Positions 11,151 to 23,200 of a stretch of 64,000 nucleotides of DNA are shown one piece after another (position 1 is the stretch's first letter; each line of letters starts with the position of its first letter). A program made the position numbers and the translations under genes. The notes under the pieces were generated by a model. That model had not been told where the DNA came from. It was given only the letters and a program-made list of their open reading frames with translations, and searched no databases. Source of the stretch: Thamnaconus septentrionalis (Eukaryota; Chordata; Actinopteri; Tetraodontiformes; Monacanthidae); the NCBI GenBank assembly GCA_009823395.1, contig CM020518.1, positions 15,258,501 to 15,322,500 on the forward strand. The letters run 5' to 3'.

Positions 11151-14100
11151 AAGTGCAAAGGTGGGAGATTCCACACCTTTTCTTTGAAGGTACGATCTTT
11201 ATTTTTTTTTTTTTTTCCACTACTAGGGAGTGCAGCTGAGCACAGCATGGAGCCCAAAACAATCATTTGTATTGCATGCATCATGTCTAATGTCCAGTGA
11301 TGATGTAAAGCTAACACTTGCTAAAAGTGATGCTGTATATAACCTTAAATTCAAGGGGTCACCTTCTGTTACCAGAACTCTGTTAGCTTGTCCTGTTTCC
11401 AAGGGGACCACCGTCAGTGAGGGACCTGCGAACGTACCACAAAAAAAAAACTTTTTGTTTGGTTTTATTTTAACCCAGGGTCAGCTGAAATAAAATACCA
11501 CGAATAAAAAGTTTTAGCAGAGTTGTTCATCGGTTGCACGTCTCATTTTGCTGTTGCCGTTGTTACCCTGATTTGTAATTAGATACCCAAAACAATGAGC
11601 ATGGACTCAAGTCAAGCAAGTCACAAAAAAAAAAAAAAAAAAAAAAGGAACATGAGGTTCAGACTCAATCTGTGCAGATTTCACTCTCCTCAGTCAGAAC
11701 TTCCTTCAAGCTAGACGGCCCAAAGATTGATATTTCAACCATGTCGCACTCATTACTTTGATTATTTAAGCCTTGTGACATTCTCTAATCCTCATAACTG
11801 ATTCATAATCGGGGTAAATTCGCCCCCTGCGGACTCCAACATGAAAAACAACATAAACCATAGCAGATGTCCATCCGTACCGCACATATGGCATCCAGAG
11901 ATAAGAAATATCCACTGTAGCCTCCCACAGCAAAGGGCCTCGTTCATCAACACGCAGGTGAGACAGGTGGACCTTCAACTTTTGGTAAACTATCCCCTTT
12001 GATTACACACAAATGTCTAACATTGGAGAGGTTTCTTGACTTCCTCTGCTTGCGGTTCTTCTGAGGCCTTGGCTGGCGCTGTCTTGGATTTCTAAAGCTT
12101 TCGTAAAAAATCCAAGTTATCCAAGTCAAGGCTTCAAATTGCATCAATGGAATGTAAGTGCTCTTATCTTGGAAGTCTTATTGGCCAGTAGCAAAGGCCA
12201 AATGTGTCAAATGGACTGTCTGTAGGCTCTTTGCAGACACAGCTGAGCTGTAAAAAAAAAATAATAAAAAAAAAAAAAAATGTCTGTGGAGGTTTGTGGG
12301 CACAGCGGAGAGCAGATAATCTGGAGCCTCACAAGGTTCAAATGTGTTTGGAACATTAAGTCTTACAAACAAAACACAGAAATGTCAGGCATTACATAAA
12401 AGGAAAAGGGAAGCCTGCGTGCACGCACACACACAGACATGTGTGCTGGCGTTAGCCAATGTCATTTCGCCTATTGTTGGTCTGGAATATGAATGTTGAG
12501 GAACAAAATGCAGGTGCTCAGTGTTCAGGGGGAGCACGGCGGAGTTCCGAGCGACTGATTCTCCTGAGTGGAACTGCAGGAAAATGTCAAACTTAATAGC
12601 ACAGAAGTGCTGCCACTTGATGGTGATCAGACGGAGCATCAGAGTGGCTGGACTGCGTGATGTATTTGCGCCGAGAGAGAAAATTACTAATTTCCCAGGC
12701 CATCAAATATTGACGCTTTCAGTTAGCAGCGAGCCAAAACCTCTCCTTTTCTTTTCCTTTCTAATATAAAAGGCAAAGTCATTCTGTCGATATCAGACTT
12801 TTTTTTTTTTGCATGCATGCTTCGCGTTCCCCCCCTTCACCCACACAACTTTGTGTACTGTCCAGTGTTTCAGTCCCATGCAGGATTCACTGGAAAAGAC
12901 CAAAAAAAAAAAAAAAAAGACTACACAAACTAAAAGAGATGTATCATCCAGTCTCTAAGCGCCTCAGGCCGAACAGCTCACTGTACCTCTGGAAGGTGTC
13001 GCCTGCCCTCAAACCAAAAGGTGTGATATGAAAAATTGCACAATATGTGTGCGGCGCTGCTGGCCTCGGGTCTGTCAGAGAGAGAGAGGCGAGGCGCCCG
13101 CTGGGACCACGGCAGCACTCTTAGCGCGCTGAATCCTCACCCGCCAGTCCTTCTTTCAAACTTAAAATTGCAGCTTAGGTAAAGCTATGACTGTTTTTTT
13201 CCCCGCGTTCTATTAAATTAGTTTGAAATTAACTCAGAACGGATAGTCCCCCCTTTCTTTTTTTTTTTTCTTTTTGCCTAAATGCGTCTTCCCCTTCCTT
13301 CCCTCTTCTTTTTTTTCCCCCCCATCAAAAGGCTTTGAATCAATTTCATGCCCTACAAATGCTGTTTACCCTCTTGGGTGTGAAACATCTGCTGTTCGCT
13401 CCCCTCGGCTTCTTGAGCTTTTTCTTGCTCGCCGACTCACTCCGGCTTTTTTTTTTTTTTCCCCTTCCTTCGAAAAAAGGAGACTTTACAAAGACGCTTG
13501 TTGCCGCCCAGCACCTGGTGTGAGAACGGTCGATTGCCCACGACGCGCCTCCCCAAAAAAAAAAAAACAGAAAAAAATCGGGCTGGCGCTCACTCGCTTC
13601 CTGCCTTCAATGGCGAGGGACGTGGCGACGCTCTATTGTTCATTTAACCAGCAGTCGCAAATTGTGCCGCAATCTGTTTCCTGTATTCAGCGATTACTGG
13701 GCGTGCCTGCTATGATCCTCTTTCAGTTTTTTTGTTTTTTTTTTTCTTTCCCGAGGGAATTTATTTCTGAGGTCTGAAGAGACTTTACCATCAATAACAA
13801 TTCACGCGATCTGCAAGTCTTTCATGAAACACCCATATTTCTCTGGAACATCAAACAGGCCCAATGAGAAGCCCTCTCCGGCTCGCTCGCGCGCTTCTCA
13901 TTTTCATTTCTCCCCACTTGTTACAGCCACTGTTCCGGGCGCTGTCGGATTTAAAGTGATTTTAAAAAGGCCTATAATTACTGATACACCCCGGGGTTTT
14001 CACGCCGCTCCACGCTAACAGCTGTAAAAGTGGCCGCCTATACCAAAAAGCCAATCTTTGGGAGAGCGGGAGATTTACGCATGTATAGTGGACGCTCTAA

Positions 14101-14474
14101 TGTCCGGCGATTTTTTACGGCCTCGTGCAAAAAGAAGAAAAAGAAAAAAATCAAAGAAATGTAACATCTTGTGATCCGTATTTCCTTTGAAATGGCTGAC
14201 GGAGGAGACGTGAAAGCTTGTAAGTGGCATTACAACTTCAATACGAGGATGATATTTAAATACAAATAGATATTTAAAAAAAAAAGGTTTGATTTTCTCC
14301 CAAGATTTTCTTCGGACAACGTCCATGAAGGGATCATCATGCCCGCCTTTCTTGTCTCTCATCTCTGACGTCGAAAAGGCCGAAAAAAACCAAAAACATT
14401 CAATTGCGACTGGGAGAACTCTGCTCTTCTGACACCGGGAGCTGACCTTTCCTGCACGCAGCCGGAGGTTTCTA

Positions 14475-14815
14475 TTACTTCAGCGGGAGGCCACGAGGTT
14501 TCGCAGCCCCAGAGATGAAATGATCCCAGTTATTACTCGGCACTCTTCTCCGGGTTAAGCCCGCCGAACGCCATGGCTTTGATCGCTGAAGGTCGGAGTT
14601 TACCGTCGCTTCGCGCAATTTGCGCGGCATTACGGCGTCGACGCGCTGGCATTTCCTCGCTCGCCGACGAGGTGATTTACAAGGCGCCGGGATGCTCCTT
14701 AGTCTTGTCCGCGAATCGCCCCTGCGCCGTGCGCGGCCTGCATCCCAAACGCAGTCGAGACTCGTTGGCCTGCATTCTAAGTTGCGCGGCTCATAATTCA
14801 TGAGGCCCGGACTAT
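14475..14815. promoter_or_regulatory. Orphan CpG-island-like segment
   Basis: One of the most CpG-dense stretches upstream of lrrtm4, with runs such as GGCGTCGACGCGCTGG and CGCTCGCCGACGAGG. It stays open on both strands for 76-123 codons, as expected of GC-rich DNA with few stops. Neither translation resembles a known family. It is a candidate promoter or enhancer; which gene it would serve is unknown. Confidence 0.35.
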
Positions 14816-17800
14816 TTTGTTTGGAGTGCGCGCAGCACTTTGTCATTAGGTCTAATTATAGCCACAACCCATTTTGGTGTACGCCATAGCGTCAGGCATG
14901 GAGTCACGTTTGTTCCATTCAAAGGCGAAATGTTTTGCGGCCCGTTGGCCCATTTGGTGAGGACAGAAGGCCATGTATTCATAAATATACATGAGGCATA
15001 TGAAAGCAGTCGTGACTGCTAGGAGATCTGTCTAATGATGTGTACATGGAAATGCATGTTAATTGTTCATCATTTCGCAGTTTTGTTGTCCAAAAGTGTG
15101 GAATGATGTTGGCGAATAAATGAAATTCAACGAAACCTCTGCTGCCAATGACAACAGGAAAGGATGGAATTTGTGAAGTCTGCCACTAGTTATTCATGAG
15201 TTTCTTTTCTCATGTCTTTTTCGGTAAATAGACAATATGATAAAATAATGGAATTTACTAGACAAACAGATAATACCTGGCAGGCATCTTCACAGGAAGG
15301 GCTGGAATCATCCATTTGTTTGCTGCAGTGTGTGAGTTTGCTCCACCCACACACCTCAGCAATATTTCCTCTTATTTGCCTAACACCACACTGCAGCTGC
15401 AGGATTTCAGACGTTCAGACACTAAAGTGTGAAGGATTAACCTCTGTTATTTTAAGCCTTGCTAAATCGTAGCTTTAGCCCAAACCACAACAACAGAGTC
15501 CACTTCTGCAGAACCCTAACCAAATTTTTACACTGGATTTAGTGTATTATACAGTTGATTTGTTTATTTTTATTTATTCCATTATTTGTGTCATTGCTAG
15601 ATTCCTCAAGGCGGGGTGTGAAGAGATTGACCAGAAATATTCTGCATCCTTTTAGGAAATTAGGTTTTTCTATTTTGTTAGTGTACAATTTCAGGTTCAA
15701 TCAATGCTGGTTGAAATGATAAAACACTGAGAACTTTGCACAGCAATTGTTGGAAAATGTAAAACATTGTTTGTGCTACTTTTGGCTCTCGCTCAAAAAG
15801 TAGTATCTATTGCATGTCTTCCTGGTTTTAACGCATTATCAAATGAATGTACTGTCATTTCCACAATATTATTGAAAGTAAAAAAAAAAGGCTTATTGCA
15901 CTTTGGCCTCCATAGCTACATTGTTTTAGTTGCTATTTTGGTTCTAGCTCTCAGCAATTATCCTTTGCCCTTAAGTTTCCTGTACCTTCAAAAATGGACA
16001 AAACTGCAGGTGTTGAGCCGACACTGAACACATATGTTTAATCTTGAAAGGTGTATTTGATAACGGCAACAAAGGCGGAAAAATAAGCAAACACAGGGCG
16101 CACGGTGATCCCGGTGATTACAATGCAGTAGTGTGAAATACAGGCGATAATGCTCTTATTGAGTATAAAGGTCAGGATGAGATATTGGCATGTGCCAGTC
16201 TGCTTAAGCCGGTGTTTCAAATGTGAAACATCAAACAAAAAAAAAATGAAATGGCACAAATGTCTTTGCCTGCTTCACTGCGTGTTTTACCCTTAAATGG
16301 TTGAGTTTAAACTAAACGGTTCATTAGAAAAATTCCCACACTTACGTTCCGCAGGAACTGTGTTGGTACATCTAAGGTGGGCTGTTCCCGTTAACCCTTA
16401 CCTGTGCCATAAACGGGTCACCACTCTGGGGAAGTGATTATTCTCTAGCCTGGCTAATGGTCTTTACTGACAGCACTTAATGAAAATTAATGACTGGCTT
16501 TAGGATGCAGTACGCACAAATAGGCCAAGCAGACTGTACTGCATCGTTTTAAAATACCACATTCAGAAGCCATCAAGAGTGTATATCGTCAACATACCCA
16601 AGTCTTATTTGTAAAACACATTAAATAAATCAAGCTGTCTTGACTCTATACATTTGCATGTCGTAAGAAGCACTCCAGTTGAATTCTTGTATCCATCGCC
16701 GACACATTTCAACATATTTCAGACTTTGACCAAATCTGCGCTGTACTACCTTTGGCGCAATTCTTGCTTCGTCATCCCGTCAGCGCTAGGCTGCGGTTGC
16801 CTGCAGGAGGAAAGCCACACAGGCTCGAAGAGATCAGCCTCAGCCAGCCTTAAGCCTCCGGGAATCCCATTAATGAGTATTAATGGATGTCAAGCAACGC
16901 CGCAGTCCACACAACATAGATGGCAGCCACATCCTCCTAACTGGATTCTGTTTCCCTCCTTGATCAGGTCTTCGTGGGTTTAGATGCAGAAACATTTACA
17001 TTTTAGTAGATTGTTGGTTTTTTTTTTTAATCACCAGTCCTGGCAGAGCAGAGTGATGCCAAGCTGGTTTAGTTGTACCCAAGCTGCCATCCTTATGAAA
17101 CTTAAGTGCATCTGGAAATTAAAAAAAAAAGAGAAAAAAAAAACAGGACATAGATTAAGTATTTATGTCAAAGGTTCTTCATAACTGGATTATTTCACAA
17201 GATTTAAACAGGCCTCTGGCAGCATTAAGAGTGGATGAAGTAGAGTAATGCAGAAGTACTTCCATGATTTCACAGCTTGGGCTGACTGGATGCGAATGCG
17301 CTGAATAATACACCAAACAATATGCATACAAATGGCGTGCTCTTTCCACCCCCATGAATCACATTAAAACAAATTTAAACAAACATCTACAGCGCATGCG
17401 GTTCTTTTGACCGAACCGGAGGAGATGAGGCGGCGCGGTCGTTGATGTCTATATCAAGTCAGGTTTGTGGGAAAGCGGTGCAGAGTGCAGATGAGACGGC
17501 GCTGGCATCACACAGCGGCGTCTGCTCCTCTGCCAATAAGGGCTCAGGTTGAGCAGTAGTAACCTATTTTCCAAACGCGCTCAGCCTCCCCCAAGGATCG
17601 ATAACAGAGGAGTGCAGGATTTTCATGCTTACCTTGGTCTCCCTCCGCTCGACTCCGAAGAGGAATCCTCTGGTCTGCCGCAGCCTCCGTGTCGTTCTTT
17701 AGCATTGGGCGAGCCACGAGGCTAAACGACCAGACGGAGGGTCACTGGCTAACGATAGCCAGTGCTACTCGTCTGAGACAAGCTTCCCAGTAAAATGCAC

Positions 17801-17970
17801 TGCACTGTTTTCTCCTTTATTGTGAACAAGGGATACGGATGTTCTCTTGAGAAGTGCCTCACTCTTAAATCTTTCGGAGCCACTTGAGCATCCAGTGCTC
17901 TGTGTTATCTCAGATCAGCACTGCAGGCTTCTGGACTAAAACAAAGCAGTGTGAATCAAGGTTACACAGC

Positions 17971-18062
17971 TACACTGTGGCCTCGCAGCAAAGAGGTTGT
18001 GAGTTCTACTGCAACTCAGGGCCTATCTGTAAAGGTTTTGCGTGTTCTCCTTGTGCCTGTGC
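17971..18062 (+). mobile_element. Degenerate SINE-like repeat, 5' part
   Basis: It aligns by eye with the head of the full copy at 48564-48888: CACTGTGGCCTCGCAGCAAAG, GGTTGTGAGTTC, GGGCCT, then TGTTCTCCTTGTGCCTGTG. The B-box-like core is decayed. No target duplication is visible, so it is an old fragment. Confidence 0.55.
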
Positions 18063-18645
18063 TCTAAGGGTAATTTGGTACCGGGCTGCACAGAAAAAAT
18101 AATTAACTTCCATTAAATTAAATCAGTTTTATTTATTATCTGAGTCTGAACAATCTTATTTTGAAAAATGACCGGATTCTCTCTGTTTCATCCATCTATG
18201 GCTCAAATCTTGACGCATGTCAATGTGCTTGTCTAGGTCACGTGATATGTTACCGCTAGGTTAACCCCAAGAGTTAGCAAGCTAGCAAGCAACATGAGTG
18301 AAAACAACCATCTTTGGAAAGAGGGAAAGGCCCAGTGAGGAGACAAACAATATGAGGAGTCCTAGCACTAGCTTTATCTCGACAGAAGATTCCTATGCAA
18401 ACAAGCCCACTCTGCTTAACATGTGGCGACCGGCTCTCTAATAAGGTAATGAAGCCTTCAAAACTGCTACTAATGCAAAACTCCATTAAAAGGCCAGCAG
18501 CCTTTGGAGTATTGAGAAAGAAAAAAAGCGTATGTTACTCATGTTATGTTGTTGTCGCCATGTTAAGAGGACGATGCTAATGAAGTTCCAAATGAGTACA
18601 CCGTGGGTTCACGTATATTATTAGATTTAGAAAATACCACCATTT

Positions 18646-18716
18646 TCATGCCGGTCCGTGAAAATATGTCTCACATCAAACCGGACCGTGGTGCAAAAAG
18701 GGTTGGGGGCCGCTGA
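18646..18716. mobile_element. hAT-type transposon end fragment
   Basis: It contains CCGGTCCGTG, then CCGGACCGTGGTGCAAAA and GGTTGGGGGCCGCTG. This arrangement resembles the ends of hAT-superfamily elements common in vertebrates. Only one end is recognisable and no duplicated target was found. Confidence 0.4.
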
Positions 18717-18938
18717 GGTATCTGGAATAGGCCCCGACATCTGCAACCCTTTGTGCAAGATAAGTATTCATGGTCTGATGGATGGTGTCAATCCATTATT
18801 TCGTCCATACGCATGCACTTGTCAATTGACTTCTTCTTACCACAACCAAACATCTTTATGGTACATGACTGAACAAATAAACCCATTCCGTCCCTGTGTT
18901 TTCTGCACAGATTGCCACTTTACCTGCACTCAGGGTCG

Positions 18939-19203
18939 CAGGGGGTGCTGGAACCTATCCCAGCTGTCTTCGGAGGGTTACACCCTGGACATGTGACAAC
19001 CAACCGATTGCACTCGCAGTCACACCGAAGGACAATTTTGAATTACCAGTTCACTTCACATGCATGTTTATGGACTGCGTGAGGAAGCTATAGAACCTGG
19101 ATTGAAGCCACACAGGGACAGGGACAGAAAGGCCCAAGGCCCCAGAGATCGAGCCCGAACCTTGCTGTGAGGCGACAGTGCTAACCACTGTGGCACCGCC
19201 GAC
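18939..19203 (-). mobile_element. SINE-like dispersed repeat, reverse orientation
   Basis: The reverse complement follows the same order as the copy at 48564: GTGCCACAGTGGTTAGCAC, CCTCACAGCAAG, a decayed B-box-like GGCTCGATCTC, TTTCTGTCCCTGTGTGG, then CCCAGGGTGTAA-like sequence and AGCTGGGATAGG near 18960. The (ATGA)n tail is not recognisable. Divergence from the other copies implies an older insertion. No clear target duplication was found. Confidence 0.75.
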
Positions 19204-22200
19204 AAATCACATATAATGAGAACCTTGATTTTTTTTTTTTTTTTCTTCATCCCTTCCAGTTGGGGAGGTGGCTGAAGGGGAAAGTACTTAATTGACGAGG
19301 TGGTGAGAGGATCTGTTAAGGTTCTGTTTGGATGTGAGTTATGAGGTAAAAGCTTTGGGAGAACTTGTTTTATTTTTCTCAAGAATTTGCCCAGTTAAAT
19401 GCGTGATTGGACTTCTACAACATTAGAAGTTAATCCCACCTCTGTTATGAAGCTATTTTTGGTCCAAAAAAAAAGCCAAATTAAAGAAGAAAAAATGTTT
19501 TTACTGAAGTATTGTCCCGTGGGGACTGTTGGTTTGTTAACACGTTTCACTTGTGCACGTCTAATTAGGAGCCTTGTGGAGGATGATTTATCTCGCCAAC
19601 ATTTCAGAGGAGGGAGGTGGAGGGCACCGAGGGTGGGGGAGGTGGGCGGGCGGGCGAGGGGGGGGTTGTATTCTACAATGTTTTACTGGGGTGAAACATC
19701 GTGTTTTTCATCGCTTTGGTTCCCGACGCGTCCCCCGCCCCCCCCCGTCAAAAACCTTTGAGGCCGCTCTGCTCCCTTTCAACCGCGATCGATTTATTTA
19801 TTTTCTCGCCGCATTAGAACACTCCAGAAATTCCTCAAAGTACCGCCGCTCCGCGCGAGGCCGAGCGTATCTCAGTTGACTGCGTGTGGCTCAGCTGTAC
19901 TTGAAATATGTAAACGCCTGGCGCGGCCGTGTCCATTTAAATGCGCGCCGCGCTCCGTCGTGTTCGCGCGTCCTCCCGTGGAATTACACTGCCTGCTCGG
20001 AGATAACGCATAACACACATTCCAGTCTCCCCCGCTTGACTTCCTGGGCTGTTTTTTTTTTTTTTTTTCTTTTCCCCCCGGCGCGGGCCCCAGCCAAACT
20101 ATCAGCAGTCAATACTTGCACGAAGCCTGTGAAACCATGGAAATTTATAGACCTCCTTTCTGCTGATACAGCCCCGCTGTCAGAATCATCAGCGCGTGCG
20201 CATAAACAGCGGCACTTCTGGAGGCATACAAATTCATACAGGGCAGGTGCATACACACACACACACACACGCACACAAACATCGATATGAGGTGGGGAAG
20301 GTTTTATCTCTCCCTCACCTTCTCTTTTTCTGTCTCTTTCTCTCCGCCGGCACTCCCTGGGCCTCTCTCTCCATGTGGGCGGGTAGATTTCACCGCGTCT
20401 CCCACACCTAATATTCCGCACTATTAAGAGATTATCTTTCCGTCCTCAACTTCCACGGTGGTGAGTCCCATCACTCTGGGGCTGTCAGTTGAAACCCCTC
20501 CCTTTATCGGTTTTTGTTTTCCCAAAAGAAACTCCATTGTGTTGACTGCTAATAAAAAAAGAAGAAAGAAAAGCTGCCAAGATTTTTGCACGTTTGTTGC
20601 CTTTCCCTGACTTTTCTTGCACAGTGAATGTTGGAACGAGCACTCTGTTTTTGTCATTAATCAGCTGAGTTCAGCGAAAGCCCTCCTCCGTCAACATCCA
20701 AGCCGCTCTTTCCACTTTTGGATATTAAATATTTCAGTTGGACAGACCGGGTACGCCAAAACCCAGCAGAGTGAGATAAAAGAGAGGTGTGAGCTTTTGA
20801 AGCTATCAAGGACTGATAAGTCAAACCGATAAACCCGAACCGTGGTTCCTCTGGTGGCCTGATCTAACGCACCTGTTTGTATCAAGCTATATTGTCAATA
20901 GCACGCAGTGATTTGATCTCTGCCTCAGGGCCCTGTGATAATTACCCCGTGAGAGCATCAATGAGGATTTATTGGTCTTTGCTCCACCGTGCACAACACA
21001 GCCTGTCTTTAATCTTTGTGGGGGTGAAAGACTCAGACTTGTTAGCCACGTTCCAGAAGCCCTACCATGTCCTCGGCTCATGATTAGAGGAAAATTAGCA
21101 AGAGTGAGGTTCTAGCGAGTGTGGATTCCTCGCATGCAAAGACCTTCAATGTTGCTCAAAATGTTTCATTCTGTCGTGTGCATGTGAATGTGAATGTTTA
21201 CCACCTTTTGAACGTTTTGAATAACCTTGTCGCTGGCTGGTCTGCTGAGATTTCAAGACTGTTGTATGTATACATTGGGTCCTTGAAAAAGTACCTGGTG
21301 AATATTTATCACAGAAGTGTAAAGAATTGCATTAGGCATTTCCAGTAACATTTGGTTCTCTTAACCTTTTTCAAGCTTTTCAAAGTCTGGTTAAGTTGCC
21401 TTGTTTCCTGACATTTATTATAATTATTAGGTTGTTGTTAATGTGTTTATTTGTTTATTTTTGGATGGATATTTAACTGTATTAGGAAAGGTTTTAATAC
21501 CCAAATGATGAAGATTTTTTGAGGTCTCTGTTATGCAAGATAACAGACTGACAAAACTGACTAGAAACTTGATTTTTTTTTTTTTTTTCCCCAATTAATC
21601 TAAAATAGCCTTCAGGAACTGTGCCCATCAGAAGCACTTGAATATGTGACACGTTTGTCTGTCACATTCAACAACAAGCATAAGTTAAAGAATTGAGTGT
21701 GTTGCTACCCCAAGGCTAGCCGATAGATGCACAAAAGTAGGGGAAAAAATTGTCCTCAGAGAAAGTTCTTCAGTGCCTTTCTTTCCTCTTCTTTTAGTTT
21801 GAAAATACCACCCTACTGATAAAACTGCAGCGACTGCAGCGTCCACATTAATCTCTTTAGCAGTAGCCATTGTTCACAACTTGCAGGAGTTTTTCTTACT
21901 AGGTTTACCAGAACAGTTTGGAGTGGTTGCTTTTCACTCATGCACTGTAATTCCAGCATCTTTTTCTATAAGATGAAGCAAATCATCTGCTGTGTAGGTT
22001 TTATCTCGGAATTGCCCATGTGGTCATGGGTAATTGTGGACAAGCAGATGGGTGTAGTCAGTGCACCTGAAGGGATTCTACAGTAGATTTGGTATTATTG
22101 CTGGTCATTAAAAAGTACGGCACATTATGTACAGGGGAAAATAAGTTGATGCTGTGTAAAAAGAAGATGTCGCTCCAAAACCGCTTTCAAATCGGTCCGT

Positions 22201-23007
22201 TTCCATCAGTGTTGTGTTTTTCTACTGTATTTCTCTACTTCCTTTTTTGGTTTTACTGCTCATATTAGCCAGTATGTTGTGTCCTTGGCCTACAAGCTTG
22301 AAGCCTGAAGTCTGAGCAAGGTGACTCCAACAGCGTGTAATTAAACAGCAAACTGCCTCACTAAAGATGGACGCTGCCCTACTGAGTTCTGGCATCTGCG
22401 ACCCGACACCAGACGGACTTCCTATGTTCATTTTTCATGGCCCTCGTCACACTGTCAAAGAAGTCTCTTCGAGGCTAGAGGGGGAGAAATAAAAAATAAA
22501 GAGCTGCATCCTGCCATCGGCCACGTAGTAAAGAGTCACTTCATTAGGATGGGGGGGGTTCTCAGAACCTGAGTAACACATTTCACCATAAAGTACATCC
22601 CACAAAAGGGGCGATGAGTACAATATAAAGATACGTTTAATGAAGTTGTCTTTTAGAAACACGTTTGAAAATGTCACAAACAGCGCTGGATGAGGAAGTG
22701 GTTTACATTTTCCACTCTCAGTGCCGATCGTGTACACGTGACAGAAATATTGTCACCAGAGCACCGCTGTGCACTCTGCGTGGGAAAAAAGTTTTTTTTT
22801 TTTTTATGCCTGGTAGTAAAATAAAAGTAAAGGTCAGATGGGAAAAGATGCAAATGTTTGTGGATATCAATACATTTAGATGCCAGCTGCATAAATGCAG
22901 CCAATGGGCTCTTCCTTTCCGAATGACCAACGTTTAAAGGTAGAGAATTCAGAATGGATCAGCACACGCGCAGCATTCAGCGTCAAAGAGGAGAAAATAA
23001 AGACATG
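19204..23007. other. Unassigned sequence, no gene seen
   Basis: No recognisable exon. It contains a CpG-rich patch around 19.6-20.1 kb, a short (CA)n at 20253-20270 and T-runs at about 19230, 20053 and 21573. The remaining AT-rich sequence shows no repeat structure or coding signal by eye. Confidence 0.55.
19600..20100. promoter_or_regulatory. Orphan CpG-island-like segment
   Basis: A G-rich block (about 19610-19670) is followed by dense CpG such as CCGCCGCTCCGCGCGAGGCC and GCGCGCCGCGCTCCG. No start codon with a recognisable product lies nearby. It is a candidate regulatory element based on composition alone. Confidence 0.35.
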
Positions 23008-23200
23008 CACTGCTCACAAAATTAGGAATGTTAGACTTTGAGGTGGAACTTATCGAAAACGTTAATAAAGGAATTTAAGGATAAAAACAGGACATTTATA
23101 ATGCGGAACCATGCAATGGCACTTTAGCTCAGATAATTTATTGATACAAAAACATACAGAACAGTGGTGGGCAAAGCAACAACAAAGAATTTCTCACTAA
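23008..23200. mobile_element. Possible DNA-transposon remnant
   Basis: It begins ACTGCTCACAAAATTAGG, which resembles the CACTGCTCAAAAA-type ends of Tc1-like elements in fish, and contains AATGGCACTTT at 23116-23126. No transposase sequence and no partner inverted repeat could be identified. Confidence 0.25.

Larger units (their letters stand above)
9135..17970. other. Unassigned sequence, no gene seen
   Basis: No recognisable exon. The stretch is rich in homopolymers (A and T runs at about 9363, 10072, 11200, 11624, 12270, 12903, 13450), microsatellites and two CpG-rich patches listed separately. The open frames here are short, overlap on opposite strands or are low complexity. AT-rich blocks such as 14800-15060 look like possible conserved non-coding sequence, which only alignment could show. 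Confidence 0.55.

Noticed and set aside
14475..14846. 123-codon minus and 76-codon plus frames in the 14.6 kb CpG patch
   Set aside because: Opposite-strand frames over the same CpG-rich DNA are expected by composition, and neither translation is recognisable.
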